Source: an uncultured Clostridia bacterium (lineage in GTDB: Bacteria; Bacillota; Clostridia; Lachnospirales; Lachnospiraceae). Taken from it: a stretch of DNA of 64,000 nucleotides. Shown one piece after another: positions 44,439 to 52,492 of the stretch (positions within the stretch are counted from its first letter, which is position 1; every line of letters begins with the position of its first letter). The notes under the pieces are model-generated. The model ran no database searches. It was not told the DNA's origin and was given only the letters and a program-made list of their open reading frames with translations. Location: assembly GCA_947643415.1 (NCBI GenBank), contig CANRWA010000007.1:37975-101974 (forward strand), written 5' to 3'. Position numbers and translations under genes: made by a program.

Positions 44439-45053
44439 ATGAAACGTATTCCAAAGCATATTGGTATCATTCCAGATGGCAACAGACGATGGGCAAAGGG
44501 AAGTGGATTGAATAAGGAAGACGGCTATGCATATGGGTTAGAGCCAGGCCTGAAGCTGCTTCGGGCAGCGCGAAACTATGGCATCGAGGAGTTAACTTAC
44601 TATGGCTTTACAGTAGATAACTGTAAGCGCCCGAAAGAGCAGGTCATTGCATTTTCAGATGCCTGTGTCAGGGCTGTTAAAATGATTGAACAGGAAGATG
44701 TGGAGGTGTATGTAATTGGCAATACCAACTCCTCCTGTTTTCCTGCTGAGCTGCTTTCATATGCAGGCCGCAGCCGTCAGCCAGTCTGCGGCGAAGAAAG
44801 AGTAAGGGTAAATTTACTGGTCAACTATGGATGGAAATGGGATATGAAAAACGGCTGGGCATCCCATGAGATACCAAGAATTGATATGGTGATCCGCTGG
44901 GGAGGTATGTGCCGTTTATCTGGTTTCCTCCCCCTTCAGACCGTGTACTCGGATTTTTATATTGTGAAAGATCTGTGGCCGGACTTTCAGGAAAAGCATT
45001 TTATGGATGCATTACAGTGGTATCAGGAACAGGATATTACATTAGGGGGATGA
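44439..45053 (+). CDS. Undecaprenyl diphosphate synthase family (cis-prenyltransferase-like) protein, short and diverged
   Basis: A 204-residue protein with recognisable cis-prenyltransferase motifs: HIGIIPDGNRRWAKGSGL (catalytic Asp and DGNxRWA box), YGIEELTYYGFTVDNCKRPKEQV, LLVNYGWKWDM and IDMVIRWGGMCRLSGFLPLQTVYSDFYIVKDLWPDF, which matches the RxxGexRlSnFL...WPdF end. It is about 30-40 residues shorter than UppS and lacks the usual GHxxG after the first box. It is not linked to cdsA or ispC, so it is unlikely to be the housekeeping UppS; a specialised prenyl chain is possible. AGGAGGATCAT precedes the ATG. Its neighbours are accessory genes. Confidence 0.8.
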   Translation: MKRIPKHIGIIPDGNRRWAKGSGLNKEDGYAYGLEPGLKLLRAARNYGIEELTYYGFTVDNCKRPKEQVIAFSDACVRAVKMIEQEDVEVYVIGNTNSSCFPAELLSYAGRSRQPVCGEERVRVNLLVNYGWKWDMKNGWASHEIPRIDMVIRWGGMCRLSGFLPLQTVYSDFYIVKDLWPDFQEKHFMDALQWYQEQDITLGG

Positions 45054-45102
45054 CAATTTAAAGCTGCTACTTGAACCGTCTCGGATTTGTAAGGTTTTGG
45101 AG

Positions 45103-45115
45103 TTAGCTCAACGGC
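45103..45115. repeat. Half copy of the TA palindrome
   Basis: ttagctcaacggc matches one arm of the 34-bp family, with TA at the outer edge. The other arm is missing. Confidence 0.45.
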
Positions 45116-45143
45116 CATTTAACTATGAGGGGAGGATCCGCGA

Positions 45144-45356
45144 ATGAAATTCAGCTGGGGGTGCATGATTCAGCATATAAATGGGAAATGCCTGTCTGAT
45201 GAAGAAGTGATCCAATATTATGCTGGACTGGTAAGACAATATGGAAAAATCAGGGCAAGGTATAAAAATGTAATCTGTTTTGTTTTTGATACAATGCACT
45301 CAAGGCTGACTTTGGGTGCATTTTTTATTGATAGGATTTTCCGGCAGACATTTTGA
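45144..45356 (+). CDS. Short ORF of unknown function, possibly a gene fragment
   Basis: A 70-codon frame starting MKFSWGCMIQHINGKCLSDE with GGGGAGGATCCGCG upstream, a good ribosome site. The first ~50 residues (SDEEVIQYYAGLVRQYGKIRARYKNVICFVFD) read like the start of a real domain; the last ~15 look random, so the gene may be truncated. No family is recognised. It lies in the accessory stretch between the UppS-like gene and the RHH gene. Confidence 0.45.
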   Translation: MKFSWGCMIQHINGKCLSDEEVIQYYAGLVRQYGKIRARYKNVICFVFDTMHSRLTLGAFFIDRIFRQTF

Positions 45357-45388
45357 TTTACATGTAATCTAATATTTTTTTGAAAATT

Positions 45389-45448
45389 TAGGGTACTAAT
45401 ATATTGACAAGATAAATTGTTTTTGTTATTATATTAGGGTACTAATAT
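45389..45448 (+). promoter_or_regulatory. Promoter flanked by twin 15-bp operators (RHH gene)
   Basis: TTGACA (45404-45409), 17-nt spacer, TATTAT (45427-45432). A perfect 15-bp direct repeat ttagggtactaatat lies just upstream of the -35 (45389-45403) and just downstream of the -10 (45434-45448), 45 bp apart (about four helical turns). This arrangement suits autorepression by the ribbon-helix-helix protein that follows. Confidence 0.75.
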
Positions 45449-45465
45449 GTGAGGTTAGAGATTTT

Positions 45466-45921
45466 ATGGACAAAAAAAAGCAGAGCGAGTATATTACAAA
45501 TTATATTAGGGAAAATTTAGACGAAGTTAAAATAAGAATGCCAAAAGGGTATAAAAAAATCTGGAAACAATATGCAGAAAAACGAAATGAATCTCTAAAT
45601 TCATATATTTTTCGTGTAATAAACAAGACCATAATGGATGATGAAATGAAAAGTTATCCTATTAGTAAAAAGCAGAAAGGAGGGAGCGGCATGAATATTG
45701 ATTTTCGTGATAGTAATCGGAAACTGTATTCAAAGGATATTTTAGATGTTGCTTTGGATATGGAGATTTCTAAATCAAAATCTGGCAAGTATGTAGTCAA
45801 TCTTAATGACAAATATGTGTATGATGAAGAATATGATACAGCTGAAGAAGCAGAAGATCAATTGAAACATTTATCACATGTCAGAAATCATCTTGAGAAT
45901 GAGTTTAGAAATGAAGGTTAA
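45466..45921 (+). CDS. Ribbon-helix-helix (Arc/MetJ-type) protein with C-terminal extension
   Basis: A 151-residue protein. Residues about 17-57 (DEVKIRMPKGYKKIWKQYAEKRNESLNSYIFRVINKTI) fit a ribbon-helix-helix DNA-binding fold of the Arc/CopG type. The rest (about 76-145, acidic, SKSGKYVVNLNDKYVYDEEYDTAEEAEDQL) has a beta hairpin and helix of unknown role; a GGAGG site and internal ATG 45691 could allow a separate short product (MNIDFRDSNRK...). No toxin gene follows. The twin operators upstream suggest autorepression. Low GC compared with its neighbours suggests acquired DNA. Confidence 0.75.
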   Translation: MDKKKQSEYITNYIRENLDEVKIRMPKGYKKIWKQYAEKRNESLNSYIFRVINKTIMDDEMKSYPISKKQKGGSGMNIDFRDSNRKLYSKDILDVALDMEISKSKSGKYVVNLNDKYVYDEEYDTAEEAEDQLKHLSHVRNHLENEFRNEG

Positions 45922-46022
45922 CGTTTATTGTAACGATTTCTAAATTATACCTATATTAAAATCAGGAAAATACTCGCAGGAGTATGGGAACATCGCAACA
46001 CCGAAATTGATACAATGGAAAC

Positions 46023-46072
46023 CCACAGAATGCATGGAAATAAGCCCTTCCACGCATTCTGTGGATTTTTTT
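46023..46072 (+). terminator. Rho-independent terminator after the RHH gene
   Basis: 15-bp stem ccacagaatgcatgg/ccacgcattctgtgg (one mismatch) with a 12-nt loop, then a run of seven T. The rest of the gap 45922-46305 shows no gene, only a small hairpin (tttaacgat/atcgttaaa near 46121-46147). Confidence 0.9.
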
Positions 46073-46305
46073 GCCTATTTCCCGTTGCGGGGGCTGTTTT
46101 ACCCTCCAAATTTACCCTTCTTTTTAACGATAACAGGCAATCGTTAAAAGGTCTTTGATTCTAGCATAATTTGCCGAAATGAAGATTGTCTGAGCAATAT
46201 TTGAGGGAGGTGCTTGAATCTAAGATTTTTATATGTATAATCTATATATTGGTATAAAAGTCCGGAGCGAGATAGTACAGCATTTCCCCAAATATAAGAT
46301 TGAAC

Positions 46306-46342
46306 GCATGCTATTGACATGGACATAATAGTATGCTATACT
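46306..46342 (+). promoter_or_regulatory. marR promoter with overlapping operator
   Basis: TTGACA (46314-46319), 17-nt spacer, TATACT (46337-46342). An inverted repeat gcatgctatt/aatagtatgc (46306-46315/46327-46336, one mismatch) spans the promoter. The motif TGCTATTGA (46309-46317) recurs as its complement twice before the MATE gene, suggesting one MarR regulon. Confidence 0.75.
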
Positions 46343-46366
46343 TTTTCATCGAAGGGAGGGAATGAT

Positions 46367-46792
46367 ATGGCAAAACTTGCATCCTGTGGAAACTTGATCA
46401 AGCAGATCAATGATGAGCTGCGAAAAAGGGCAAACAATATGATGCGTTCACAGGATATGACAATGGCGCAGATAGGAGCCTTGTTAGCATTGTATCACAC
46501 GCCGGAGAAACAGTTGTCTATGAAACAGATAGAAAAAGAACTCCATGTGGCACAATCTACGACTGTAGGAATTATATCTCGGCTGGAGCATAAAGGTCTG
46601 GTGGAAGGGTGCGTGGATGCCGGGGATAAGCGGATTAAGCTAGTGCGTATCACACAGGCGGGGATTACCCGGGTTCTGGAAACAGAGCAGGAGATTACTC
46701 ATGCGGAAGAGACTCTTCTTTCGAGCCTGACTGAGACAGAAAGAGACATCCTTTATTCGCTCCTTAAGAAAGTTAGGGAGTCCTTAAAATAA
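46367..46792 (+). CDS. MarR-family transcriptional regulator
   Basis: A 141-residue winged-helix repressor. A dimer helix leads (NLIKQINDELRKRANNMMR), then the HTH and wing: LSMKQIEKELHVAQSTTVGIISRLEHKGLVEGCVDAGDKRIKLVRITQAG, with the DxR wing motif (DAGDKR). It lies 85 nt upstream of a MATE drug/metabolite exporter, a classic pairing in which ligand binding relieves repression of the pump. Shared TGCTATTGA sites in both promoters support this. ATG 46367 follows GAAGGGAGGGAATGAT. Confidence 0.92.
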   Translation: MAKLASCGNLIKQINDELRKRANNMMRSQDMTMAQIGALLALYHTPEKQLSMKQIEKELHVAQSTTVGIISRLEHKGLVEGCVDAGDKRIKLVRITQAGITRVLETEQEITHAEETLLSSLTETERDILYSLLKKVRESLK

Positions 46793-46820
46793 ATGCATAT
46801 AAAAAAGGCATTTATTTTTT
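46788..46820 (+). terminator. Terminator after marR
   Basis: Stem aaataaatgc/gcatttattt with a 10-nt A-rich loop and T run, overlapping the marR stop region. Confidence 0.75.
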
Positions 46821-46826
46821 GGATAA

Positions 46827-46853
46827 ATCAATAGCAAACTATCAATAGCAAAC
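46827..46853 (+). promoter_or_regulatory. Tandem 13-bp operator-like repeats before the MATE gene
   Basis: atcaatagcaaac at 46827-46839 and 46841-46853, period 14 bp. Each contains TCAATAGCA, the complement of the TGCTATTGA motif in the marR promoter. Confidence 0.65.
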
Positions 46854-46877
46854 GTTTATTTTGGGAAGGTGATTTCA

Positions 46878-48242
46878 ATGGAAAACAAAAATTTGGAAGT
46901 ATTTAGTAAAGCTCCGGTTCCGCAGGCAGTGCTGAAGAATGTACTGCCTGCTATGGTGGCAATGTTGATGGTACTGATTTACAATCTGGCAGACACATTT
47001 TTTATCGGGCAGACGCGAAATGATATTTTAATTGCCGCAGTTTCCCTGGCAATGCCGGTGTTTCTAATTTTTATGGCAGTAGGGACGGTGTTCGGCGTGG
47101 GAGGCACATCTGTGATTTCCCGTGCCATGGGTGAAAGCCGGCTGGATTATGCGAAAAAGGTCTGTTCCTTTTGTATGTGGGGCTGTGTAATCGTCGGTGT
47201 CATATTGATGGCTGTGTTTTTGATATTTATGGATCAGATTTTGGTTTTGGTGGGGGCGAGCCCGGACACTATGAGACCAGCAAAGACCTACCTGACCATA
47301 GTCACTTTGGGAGGAGTTTTTGTCTTAATCTCAAGTTGTTATTCTAATATTATCCGTGCTGAGGGGCAGGCGGGCAAAGCCATGATGGGACAGCTTGTAG
47401 GAAACCTGCTCAATGTGATCCTTGATCCTATTATGATCCTGTTTTTTGACTGGGGCATTGCCGGGGCGGCGATTGCCACGGTAGTCGGGAATCTGTTTGG
47501 TGCGGTTTACTATATTTATTTTATCCTTCGGGGCAAGTCTGTCCTCAGTATCAGTCCAAAGGACTTCACTCTTAAAAATGGCGTATGCAGTGGCGTTCTG
47601 GCAATCGGTATCCCTGCGTCTTTGGGTTCCCTGCTGATGAGTGTGTCGCAGATTGTTGTCAACAGCCAGATGGCAAAATATGGGGACATGGCTGTTGCCG
47701 GGATGGGGGTTGCAATGAAAGTGACGATGATGACTGCCATGATCAGCCTGGGCCTGGGGCAGGGTGTGCAGCCCCTGCTTGGCTACTGTGTGGGCGCCGG
47801 GGCATGGGAGCGTTTTAAGAAAGTATTCCGGTTTTCCACCTTGTTTGCTTTTGCACTCAGCGTGGTACTGACCCTGTTGTGCTATCTGTTTACCGGCCCG
47901 ATGGTAAATATGTTTTTGGAAGATGACGCAGCTTATAATTATGGGGTGCAGTTTGCACGTATTCTCCTGACCACAAGTTTCCTGTTTGGTGTATTTAATG
48001 TACTGGCGAATGCGCTTCAGGCAATGGGGGCGGCGACAGCGGCTTTAATTGTCAACTTAAGCCGCCAGGGCATCATCTATATTCCGGCGGTGTTTATCTT
48101 ACAGGTGTTCCTTGGCATTACGGGGCTGGCATGGGCGCAGCCGGTGGCAGACGTATTGTCCACCCTGTTGGTTATAGCCCTGTATGTGCATACGATCAGG
48201 AGAATGGAACCTAAAATAAAAGCTAGTGTACTGACCTGTTGA
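46878..48242 (+). CDS. MATE-family multidrug/metabolite exporter, 3' end altered by IS insertion
   Basis: A 454-residue polytopic protein with 12 hydrophobic segments in two similar halves, typical of MATE antiporters that use Na+ or H+. Signature stretches are MLMVLIYNLADTFFIGQ, VGGTSVISRAMGE, LNVILDPIMILFFDWGIAGAAIATVVG, GIPASLGSLLMSVSQIVVN and GMGVAMKVTMMTAMISLGLGQGVQPLLGY. GGGAAGGTGATTTCA precedes ATG 46878. The last residues SVLTC and the stop lie in the terminal repeat of the IS630-type element; joining the flanks at one TA gives RAVETN and a stop. The change is at the extreme C-terminus, so the pump may still work. Under MarR control by context. Confidence 0.93.
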   Translation: MENKNLEVFSKAPVPQAVLKNVLPAMVAMLMVLIYNLADTFFIGQTRNDILIAAVSLAMPVFLIFMAVGTVFGVGGTSVISRAMGESRLDYAKKVCSFCMWGCVIVGVILMAVFLIFMDQILVLVGASPDTMRPAKTYLTIVTLGGVFVLISSCYSNIIRAEGQAGKAMMGQLVGNLLNVILDPIMILFFDWGIAGAAIATVVGNLFGAVYYIYFILRGKSVLSISPKDFTLKNGVCSGVLAIGIPASLGSLLMSVSQIVVNSQMAKYGDMAVAGMGVAMKVTMMTAMISLGLGQGVQPLLGYCVGAGAWERFKKVFRFSTLFAFALSVVLTLLCYLFTGPMVNMFLEDDAAYNYGVQFARILLTTSFLFGVFNVLANALQAMGAATAALIVNLSRQGIIYIPAVFILQVFLGITGLAWAQPVADVLSTLLVIALYVHTIRRMEPKIKASVLTC

Positions 48243-49498
48243 TATTAAACCAAATAATTCTAGTAATCACAGCCGTTCTGATGTATAATAAAAGAAACGG
48301 CGGTGATTACTATGGCAAGACCAAAAAAGTACAGTATCCATCTTACAGAAAATGAATTAAAAAAGTTGAAATCTGTTATCCGTAAGAAAGAAACTTCAAA
48401 AACTATCCGCAGCAGATGCCAGATTATTCTCGACCTGGACGAAGCACACGGGAAAGTCTTAACCCATGGACAAAGTGCAGAATCTAATGGTGTCTGTATG
48501 GCAACTGTCACCAATACTGTGACAAAATATATGGGTGGCGGTATTGATGCTGTTACTGAATTTAAAAGAAGCATAAATTCAGATAATGCAAGGCGCAAGG
48601 TTGACGGGCGCACAGAAGCCAGGCTGATTGAGCTTGCCTGCGGCCCCGTACCGGAGGGGCATTCCCGGTGGACAATCCGCCTGCTTGAGGAAGAATCCAA
48701 AGTAATCCTGGAAACCCCGGTAGGCAGGGAGGCAATCCGCAATACCTTAAAAAAAACAAACTTCGACCTCACAAAAATGAATACTGGTGCATCCCCACAA
48801 AAGAAGACCCGGAATTCATAGCCTGCATGGAGGATATCCTTGACGTTTATGAGCTTCCTTATGATGAAAAACATCCCGTTGTGTGTATGGATGAAAAACC
48901 ATACCAGCTCCTGGGGAAGCCAGGGATGCTTTGCCGATGATTCCCGGAAGTAACCGAAAAACCGATTCGGAGTATGTCCGCAATGGCGCTGTCAGCCTCT
49001 TTGCCTTTGTGGAGGCGCTCGGAGGAGTTCACCATGTGAGTGTGCGGGAACACCGCACAGCCGTTGATTGGGCGGAAGAAATCAAGTATCTGGTGGACAC
49101 CATGTATCCTGATGCTGAAAAGGTTGTCCTTGTGATGGACAATCTGAACACGCACAAACCGGCATCCCTGTACAAACGGTATCCGCCGGAGGAAGCAAGG
49201 CGTATTACAAAAAAGTTGGAAATACATTATACACCAAAGCATGGAAGCTGGCTGGACATTGCTGAAATAGAGCTGAATGTAATGACCAGGCAATGTCTCA
49301 GCCGCCGCATCGCTGAAATAGGGTTATTACGCAGGGAACTATCCGCATGGGAAACGGAACGGGATACACTGGCAGCGAAGGTCAACTGGCATTTTAGAAC
49401 TAACGATGCGAGAACGAAGCTTAGCTCGTTGTATCCCACATTTACTACTGCCACTTAACGAGGTGGTGGTATTGCTAAATATCAACAGGTCAGTGCAC
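48226..49498 (+). mobile_element. IS630-family-like insertion sequence, ~1.27 kb
   Basis: Terminal inverted repeats of about 20 bp: left gtgtactgacctgttgatat, right the imperfect complement atatcaacaggtcagtgcac. TA lies on each side (48224-48225, 49499-49500), the IS630/Tc1 target hallmark. The single transposase gene inside is split by two frame changes. The left end supplies the stop codon of the MATE gene. Mini-palindromes with the same ends lie at 2838 and 28887. Confidence 0.92.
48303..49458 (+). pseudogene. IS630-type DDE transposase, two frame disruptions
   Basis: The N-terminal HTH part reads from 48303 to about 48779. The frame then moves by -1 at an A5 run (acaaaaatgaat), giving [14 protein letters not shown] and [12 protein letters not shown] (first catalytic Asp). 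A second change at a G4 run (about 48913-48916) leads to [21 protein letters not shown] and VVLVMDNLNTH (second Asp), then TPKHGSWLDIAEIELN (Glu). The first site could be a programmed -1 shift, known in IS630 relatives; the second looks like a lost G. Both lie in homopolymers, so assembly error is also possible. As read, the element is unlikely to be active by itself. Confidence 0.88.
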
Positions 49499-49546
49499 TA
49501 GGGCTGTAGAGACCAATTAGAAGGTAAACCATGAAGAGCTGTCGGA

Positions 49547-49591
49547 AAATGAATAATCACCTACGAATGTCTAAATGAATAATCACCTACG
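49547..49591. repeat. Two 19-bp direct repeats
   Basis: aaatgaataatcacctacg at 49547-49565 and 49573-49591 (period 26 bp), in the gap between the IS and the recombinase remnant. They could be binding sites left from an integrated element. Two units only, so not a CRISPR. Confidence 0.6.
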
Positions 49592-49684
49592 TAATTACAA
49601 GAGAATGTGGACTTATGGGCTGTTATATGGTAATATATAAGTTACTGTATTAGGGCTTCTTTGTTGAAAGGAGTTACAAAAATC

Positions 49685-49747
49685 GAAGGCGGCATGAAGC
49701 TAAAAACGCTGCAGATTATTCTGGGACATTCCAATATTGGAATTACA
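49685..49747 (+). pseudogene. C-terminal remnant of a tyrosine recombinase (integrase)
   Basis: About 21 codons in frame reading EGGMKLKTLQIILGHSNIGIT, matching the LQxxLGHSxIxxT motif before the catalytic Tyr of phage/ICE integrases. It is cut off directly before the ychF ribosome site, so it marks the edge of a lost or scrambled integrative element. It also makes a false N-terminal extension of ychF. Confidence 0.75.
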
Positions 49748-49762
49748 AGGAGGATTAGAAAA

Positions 49763-50860
49763 ATGAAACTAGGCATAGTAGGCTTGCCCAACGTAGGAAA
49801 AAGTACATTATTCAATTCATTGACGAAAGCGGGAGCAGAGTCAGCAAATTATCCATTCTGTACCATTGATCCCAATGTCGGGGTTGTTCCGGTGCCGGAT
49901 GAGAGACTGGATGTGCTGACGAAGATGCATGAGTCAAAGAAGACGGTTCCGGCTGTCATTGAGTTTGTGGATATTGCCGGACTGGTAAAAGGTGCTTCAA
50001 AGGGAGAGGGGCTGGGCAACCAGTTTCTTGCCAATATCCGAGAAGTAGATGCTATTGTACATGTGGTACGGTGTTTTGAGGATACGAATATTGTCCATGT
50101 AGATGGAAGCATTGACCCGCTTAGGGATATCGAGACGATCAATTTGGAGCTGGTCTTTTCCGATATAGAGATTCTGGACAGGAGGATTGCCAAGGGTTCC
50201 CGTGGCGCCAATAATGACAAAAAGCTGGCGAAAGAGGTCGAGATGATGAAACGCCTGAAAGCGTATCTGGAGAATGGCAATCTGGCCAAGAATTTTGCAT
50301 TGTCTGGTGAAGACGAGGAAGCATGGTTTAATGAATATAATCTGCTCACAGCGAAGCCTGTGATCTATGCGGCGAATGTGGCGGAGGACGAGCTGGCAGA
50401 TGAAGCTGCCTCCAATGAGCAGGTGAACAAGGTAAGGGAATTTGCCAGGGAAGAGAATTCAGAGGTCTTTGTGATCTGTGCCCAGATCGAGCAGGAGATC
50501 GCAGAACTGGATGATGACGAGAAGAAGATGTTTCTTGAGGATCTGGGGCTGGAGGAGTCAGGTCTTGAAAAGCTGATCCGGGCGAGCTACCATATTCTCG
50601 GTCTCATCAGTTTCCTGACGACAGGACCGGATGAGACAAGGGCATGGACCATTACAGAGGGAACGAAAGCGCCACAGGCGGCAGGGAAGATCCATACAGA
50701 TTTTGAGCGTGGGTTTATCCGTGCGGAAGTCGTTTCCTATGACAATCTCGTGGAACATGATGGCTATAATGGAGCAAAAGAAAAAGGCCTGGTCCGTTCT
50801 GAGGGGAAAGAATATGTAGTACAGGACGGAGATGTAGTATTGTTCCGTTTTAATGTGTAA
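49763..50860 (+). CDS. ychF: Ribosome-binding ATPase YchF (OLA1-like)
   Basis: Obg-family P-loop protein that prefers ATP; it binds the ribosome and affects stress responses. The 365-residue product begins [24 protein letters not shown] (G1) and continues with [34 protein letters not shown] (G3 and switch II) and YAANV in place of NKxD (explains the ATP preference in this family). It ends with a coiled-coil segment and the C-terminal TGS domain ([30 protein letters not shown]). ATG 49763 follows AGGAGGATTAG; the frame extends upstream only through a recombinase remnant. lgt follows 18 nt later. Confidence 0.97.
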   Translation: MKLGIVGLPNVGKSTLFNSLTKAGAESANYPFCTIDPNVGVVPVPDERLDVLTKMHESKKTVPAVIEFVDIAGLVKGASKGEGLGNQFLANIREVDAIVHVVRCFEDTNIVHVDGSIDPLRDIETINLELVFSDIEILDRRIAKGSRGANNDKKLAKEVEMMKRLKAYLENGNLAKNFALSGEDEEAWFNEYNLLTAKPVIYAANVAEDELADEAASNEQVNKVREFAREENSEVFVICAQIEQEIAELDDDEKKMFLEDLGLEESGLEKLIRASYHILGLISFLTTGPDETRAWTITEGTKAPQAAGKIHTDFERGFIRAEVVSYDNLVEHDGYNGAKEKGLVRSEGKEYVVQDGDVVLFRFNV

Positions 50861-50878
50861 AGGAAAGGATAGTAGGAT

Positions 50879-51766
50879 ATGAATGACGCAGACATTGCAT
50901 TTCCACATTTGGGGATCTATATTCCGTCCCTGCCAAAAGGGATCAACATCGGCGGATTTACTATTGCCTATTATGGGATTATCATTGCAAGTGCCATGGT
51001 GGCCGGATTGATGCTGGCGCGTTGGCAGGCGAAACGGTCAGGGCAGAATCCGGAGATCTATATGGACTATATTATATTTGGCATTATTTTCTCTATCATT
51101 GGTGCCAGGCTTTATTATGTTGTATTCCAGTGGAAGGATTACAAGGATAACCTGCTGCAGATTTTTAACATCCGGGGAGGCGGCATGGCAATCTATGGTT
51201 CTGTGATCGGGGCAGTTCTGACGGCTATCGTGTACTGCCGGAAGAAGAAGTACAAATTCTCCCTCTTTGCTGATACAGCTGTGCTGGGTCTGATCCTGGG
51301 ACAGATAATTGGGCGGTATGGCAACTTTATGAACCGGGAGGCATTTGGGGGATATACCGATTCTCTTTTTGCCATGCGTTTAAAGACAAGCCAGGTTTCA
51401 TTGTCCAATGTCACAGAAGAGATGTGGGATCATGCGGTGGTTCAGAATGGCGTGAGTTACATACAGGTACACCCGACATTTTTGTATGAATCGGTATGGA
51501 ATCTGTGTGTTCTCATTCTTATGGTCTGGCGGTCAAAGCACAAGAAATTCGATGGGGAGATCTTCCTTATGTATCTTGTTGGATATGGGATTGGAAGAAC
51601 CTGGATCGAGGGGCTGCGGACAGACCAGCTTCAGATCGGTTCCACAGGTATTGCAGTGTCCCAGGTATTGTCTGCCCTGCTGGCAGTGGGCGGAATTGGA
51701 TACTGGATCTATCGGCTCATGAAAGAGAGGGAAGATAAGAAAGTAAGAAGGGATATACAGGAATAA
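50879..51766 (+). CDS. lgt: Prolipoprotein diacylglyceryl transferase
   Basis: Membrane enzyme that adds diacylglycerol to the lipobox Cys of prelipoproteins. The 295-residue product has about seven hydrophobic segments, FTIAYYGIIIASAMVAGLMLA, FGIIFSIIGARLYYVVF, RGGGMAIYGSVIGAV, the Lgt signature QIIGRYGNFMNREAFGG (with the essential Arg and Asn), HPTFLYESVWN and GYGIGRTWIEGLRTD. A short charged tail follows. It is probably co-transcribed with ychF and closed by the terminator at 51798. Confidence 0.96.
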   Translation: MNDADIAFPHLGIYIPSLPKGINIGGFTIAYYGIIIASAMVAGLMLARWQAKRSGQNPEIYMDYIIFGIIFSIIGARLYYVVFQWKDYKDNLLQIFNIRGGGMAIYGSVIGAVLTAIVYCRKKKYKFSLFADTAVLGLILGQIIGRYGNFMNREAFGGYTDSLFAMRLKTSQVSLSNVTEEMWDHAVVQNGVSYIQVHPTFLYESVWNLCVLILMVWRSKHKKFDGEIFLMYLVGYGIGRTWIEGLRTDQLQIGSTGIAVSQVLSALLAVGGIGYWIYRLMKEREDKKVRRDIQE

Positions 51767-51797
51767 GGTATCGAACGGATGCCATACATACTATTAC

Positions 51798-51835
51798 AGG
51801 GCGTTGTGCACGAAATAGTGTACAGCGTCCTTTTT
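51798..51835 (+). terminator. Rho-independent terminator after lgt
   Basis: Stem agggcgttgtgcac/gtgtacagcgtcct (two mismatches) with an 8-nt loop and TTTTT. Confidence 0.85.
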
Positions 51836-51938
51836 GTGTCCAAAAACAACCAAAATTCGACATTGTGGATACCTTGTGGATACAATGTGGAGCAAGTTTT
51901 TCTTGCTAATTTCCCTGTGGTGGTGTATAGTTATACTA

Positions 51939-51990
51939 AAAGTGGTGGAAAGTGGTGGAAAGTGTCACGAAGTGGCATGAAAGTGGTTGG
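51939..51990 (+). promoter_or_regulatory. MraZ-binding repeat array upstream of mraZ
   Basis: Five 10-bp steps built on aaagtggtgg: two perfect units (51939-51958), then aaagtgtcac, gaagtggcat and gaaagtggttgg. Known MraZ sites are short GTGG-containing direct repeats at one helical turn, so this is the expected autoregulatory array of the dcw cluster. A possible -10 TATACT lies at 51932-51937, directly before it. Confidence 0.85.
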
Positions 51991-52051
51991 AGTTGGTGAA
52001 CCACTGGAAATCAGCCAGTTTCCTTCATGTTACGGAAGTTGGTGAAGCAAT

Positions 52052-52480
52052 ATGTTTATGGGCACATACGAACACGGGCTGGATGCCAAGGGACGGGTCA
52101 TTGTTCCGGCGAAGCTGCGTGAAGGCCTGGGGGAATCCTTTGTAGTCACATTGGGACTTGACGGCTGCCTGTTTGCATACCCGATGGAAGAATGGGAAGG
52201 CTTCATTGACAAGCTGAAAGGACTTCCTGGTAATAAGGAAGGAAGAAAGTTACAACGTCACTTTATGGCGAATGCAGCTCTGTGTGAAGTGGACAAGCAG
52301 GGACGTTCCCTGATTCCGGCAAAGCTGCGTGATGCAGTGGGACTGACGAAGGATATCATCTTTGTAGGTGTTTTGTCCAAGATTGAGATCTGGAGCAAAG
52401 AAGTATATGAAGCGAATGATGATTTTGACGATATCGACGATATAGCAGATCATATGTCGGAATTTGGACTGAGTTTCTAG
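52052..52480 (+). CDS. mraZ: Transcriptional regulator MraZ
   Basis: Ring-forming DNA-binding protein of the SpoVT/AbrB fold, known to repress its own dcw operon. The 142-residue product has two similar halves: MGTYEHGLDAKGRVIVPAKLRE and ANAALCEVDKQGRSLIPAKLRD, each with the DxxGRxxxPxxLR motif. The operator array lies 60-110 nt upstream. It is followed by rsmH 12 nt after the stop, starting the division and wall cluster. Confidence 0.97.
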   Translation: MFMGTYEHGLDAKGRVIVPAKLREGLGESFVVTLGLDGCLFAYPMEEWEGFIDKLKGLPGNKEGRKLQRHFMANAALCEVDKQGRSLIPAKLRDAVGLTKDIIFVGVLSKIEIWSKEVYEANDDFDDIDDIADHMSEFGLSF

Positions 52481-52492
52481 AAAGGAGAGGAA

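Noticed and set aside
46827..46853. Possible CRISPR or phase-variable repeat
   Set aside because: Two 13-bp units at a 14-bp period before a promoter fit an operator better.
49547..49591. Possible CRISPR
   Set aside because: Only two 19-bp units with a 7-bp spacer and no cas genes.
49661..49762. 34-residue extension of YchF
   Set aside because: It is a recombinase remnant; ATG 49763 has AGGAGG and gives the family N-terminus.
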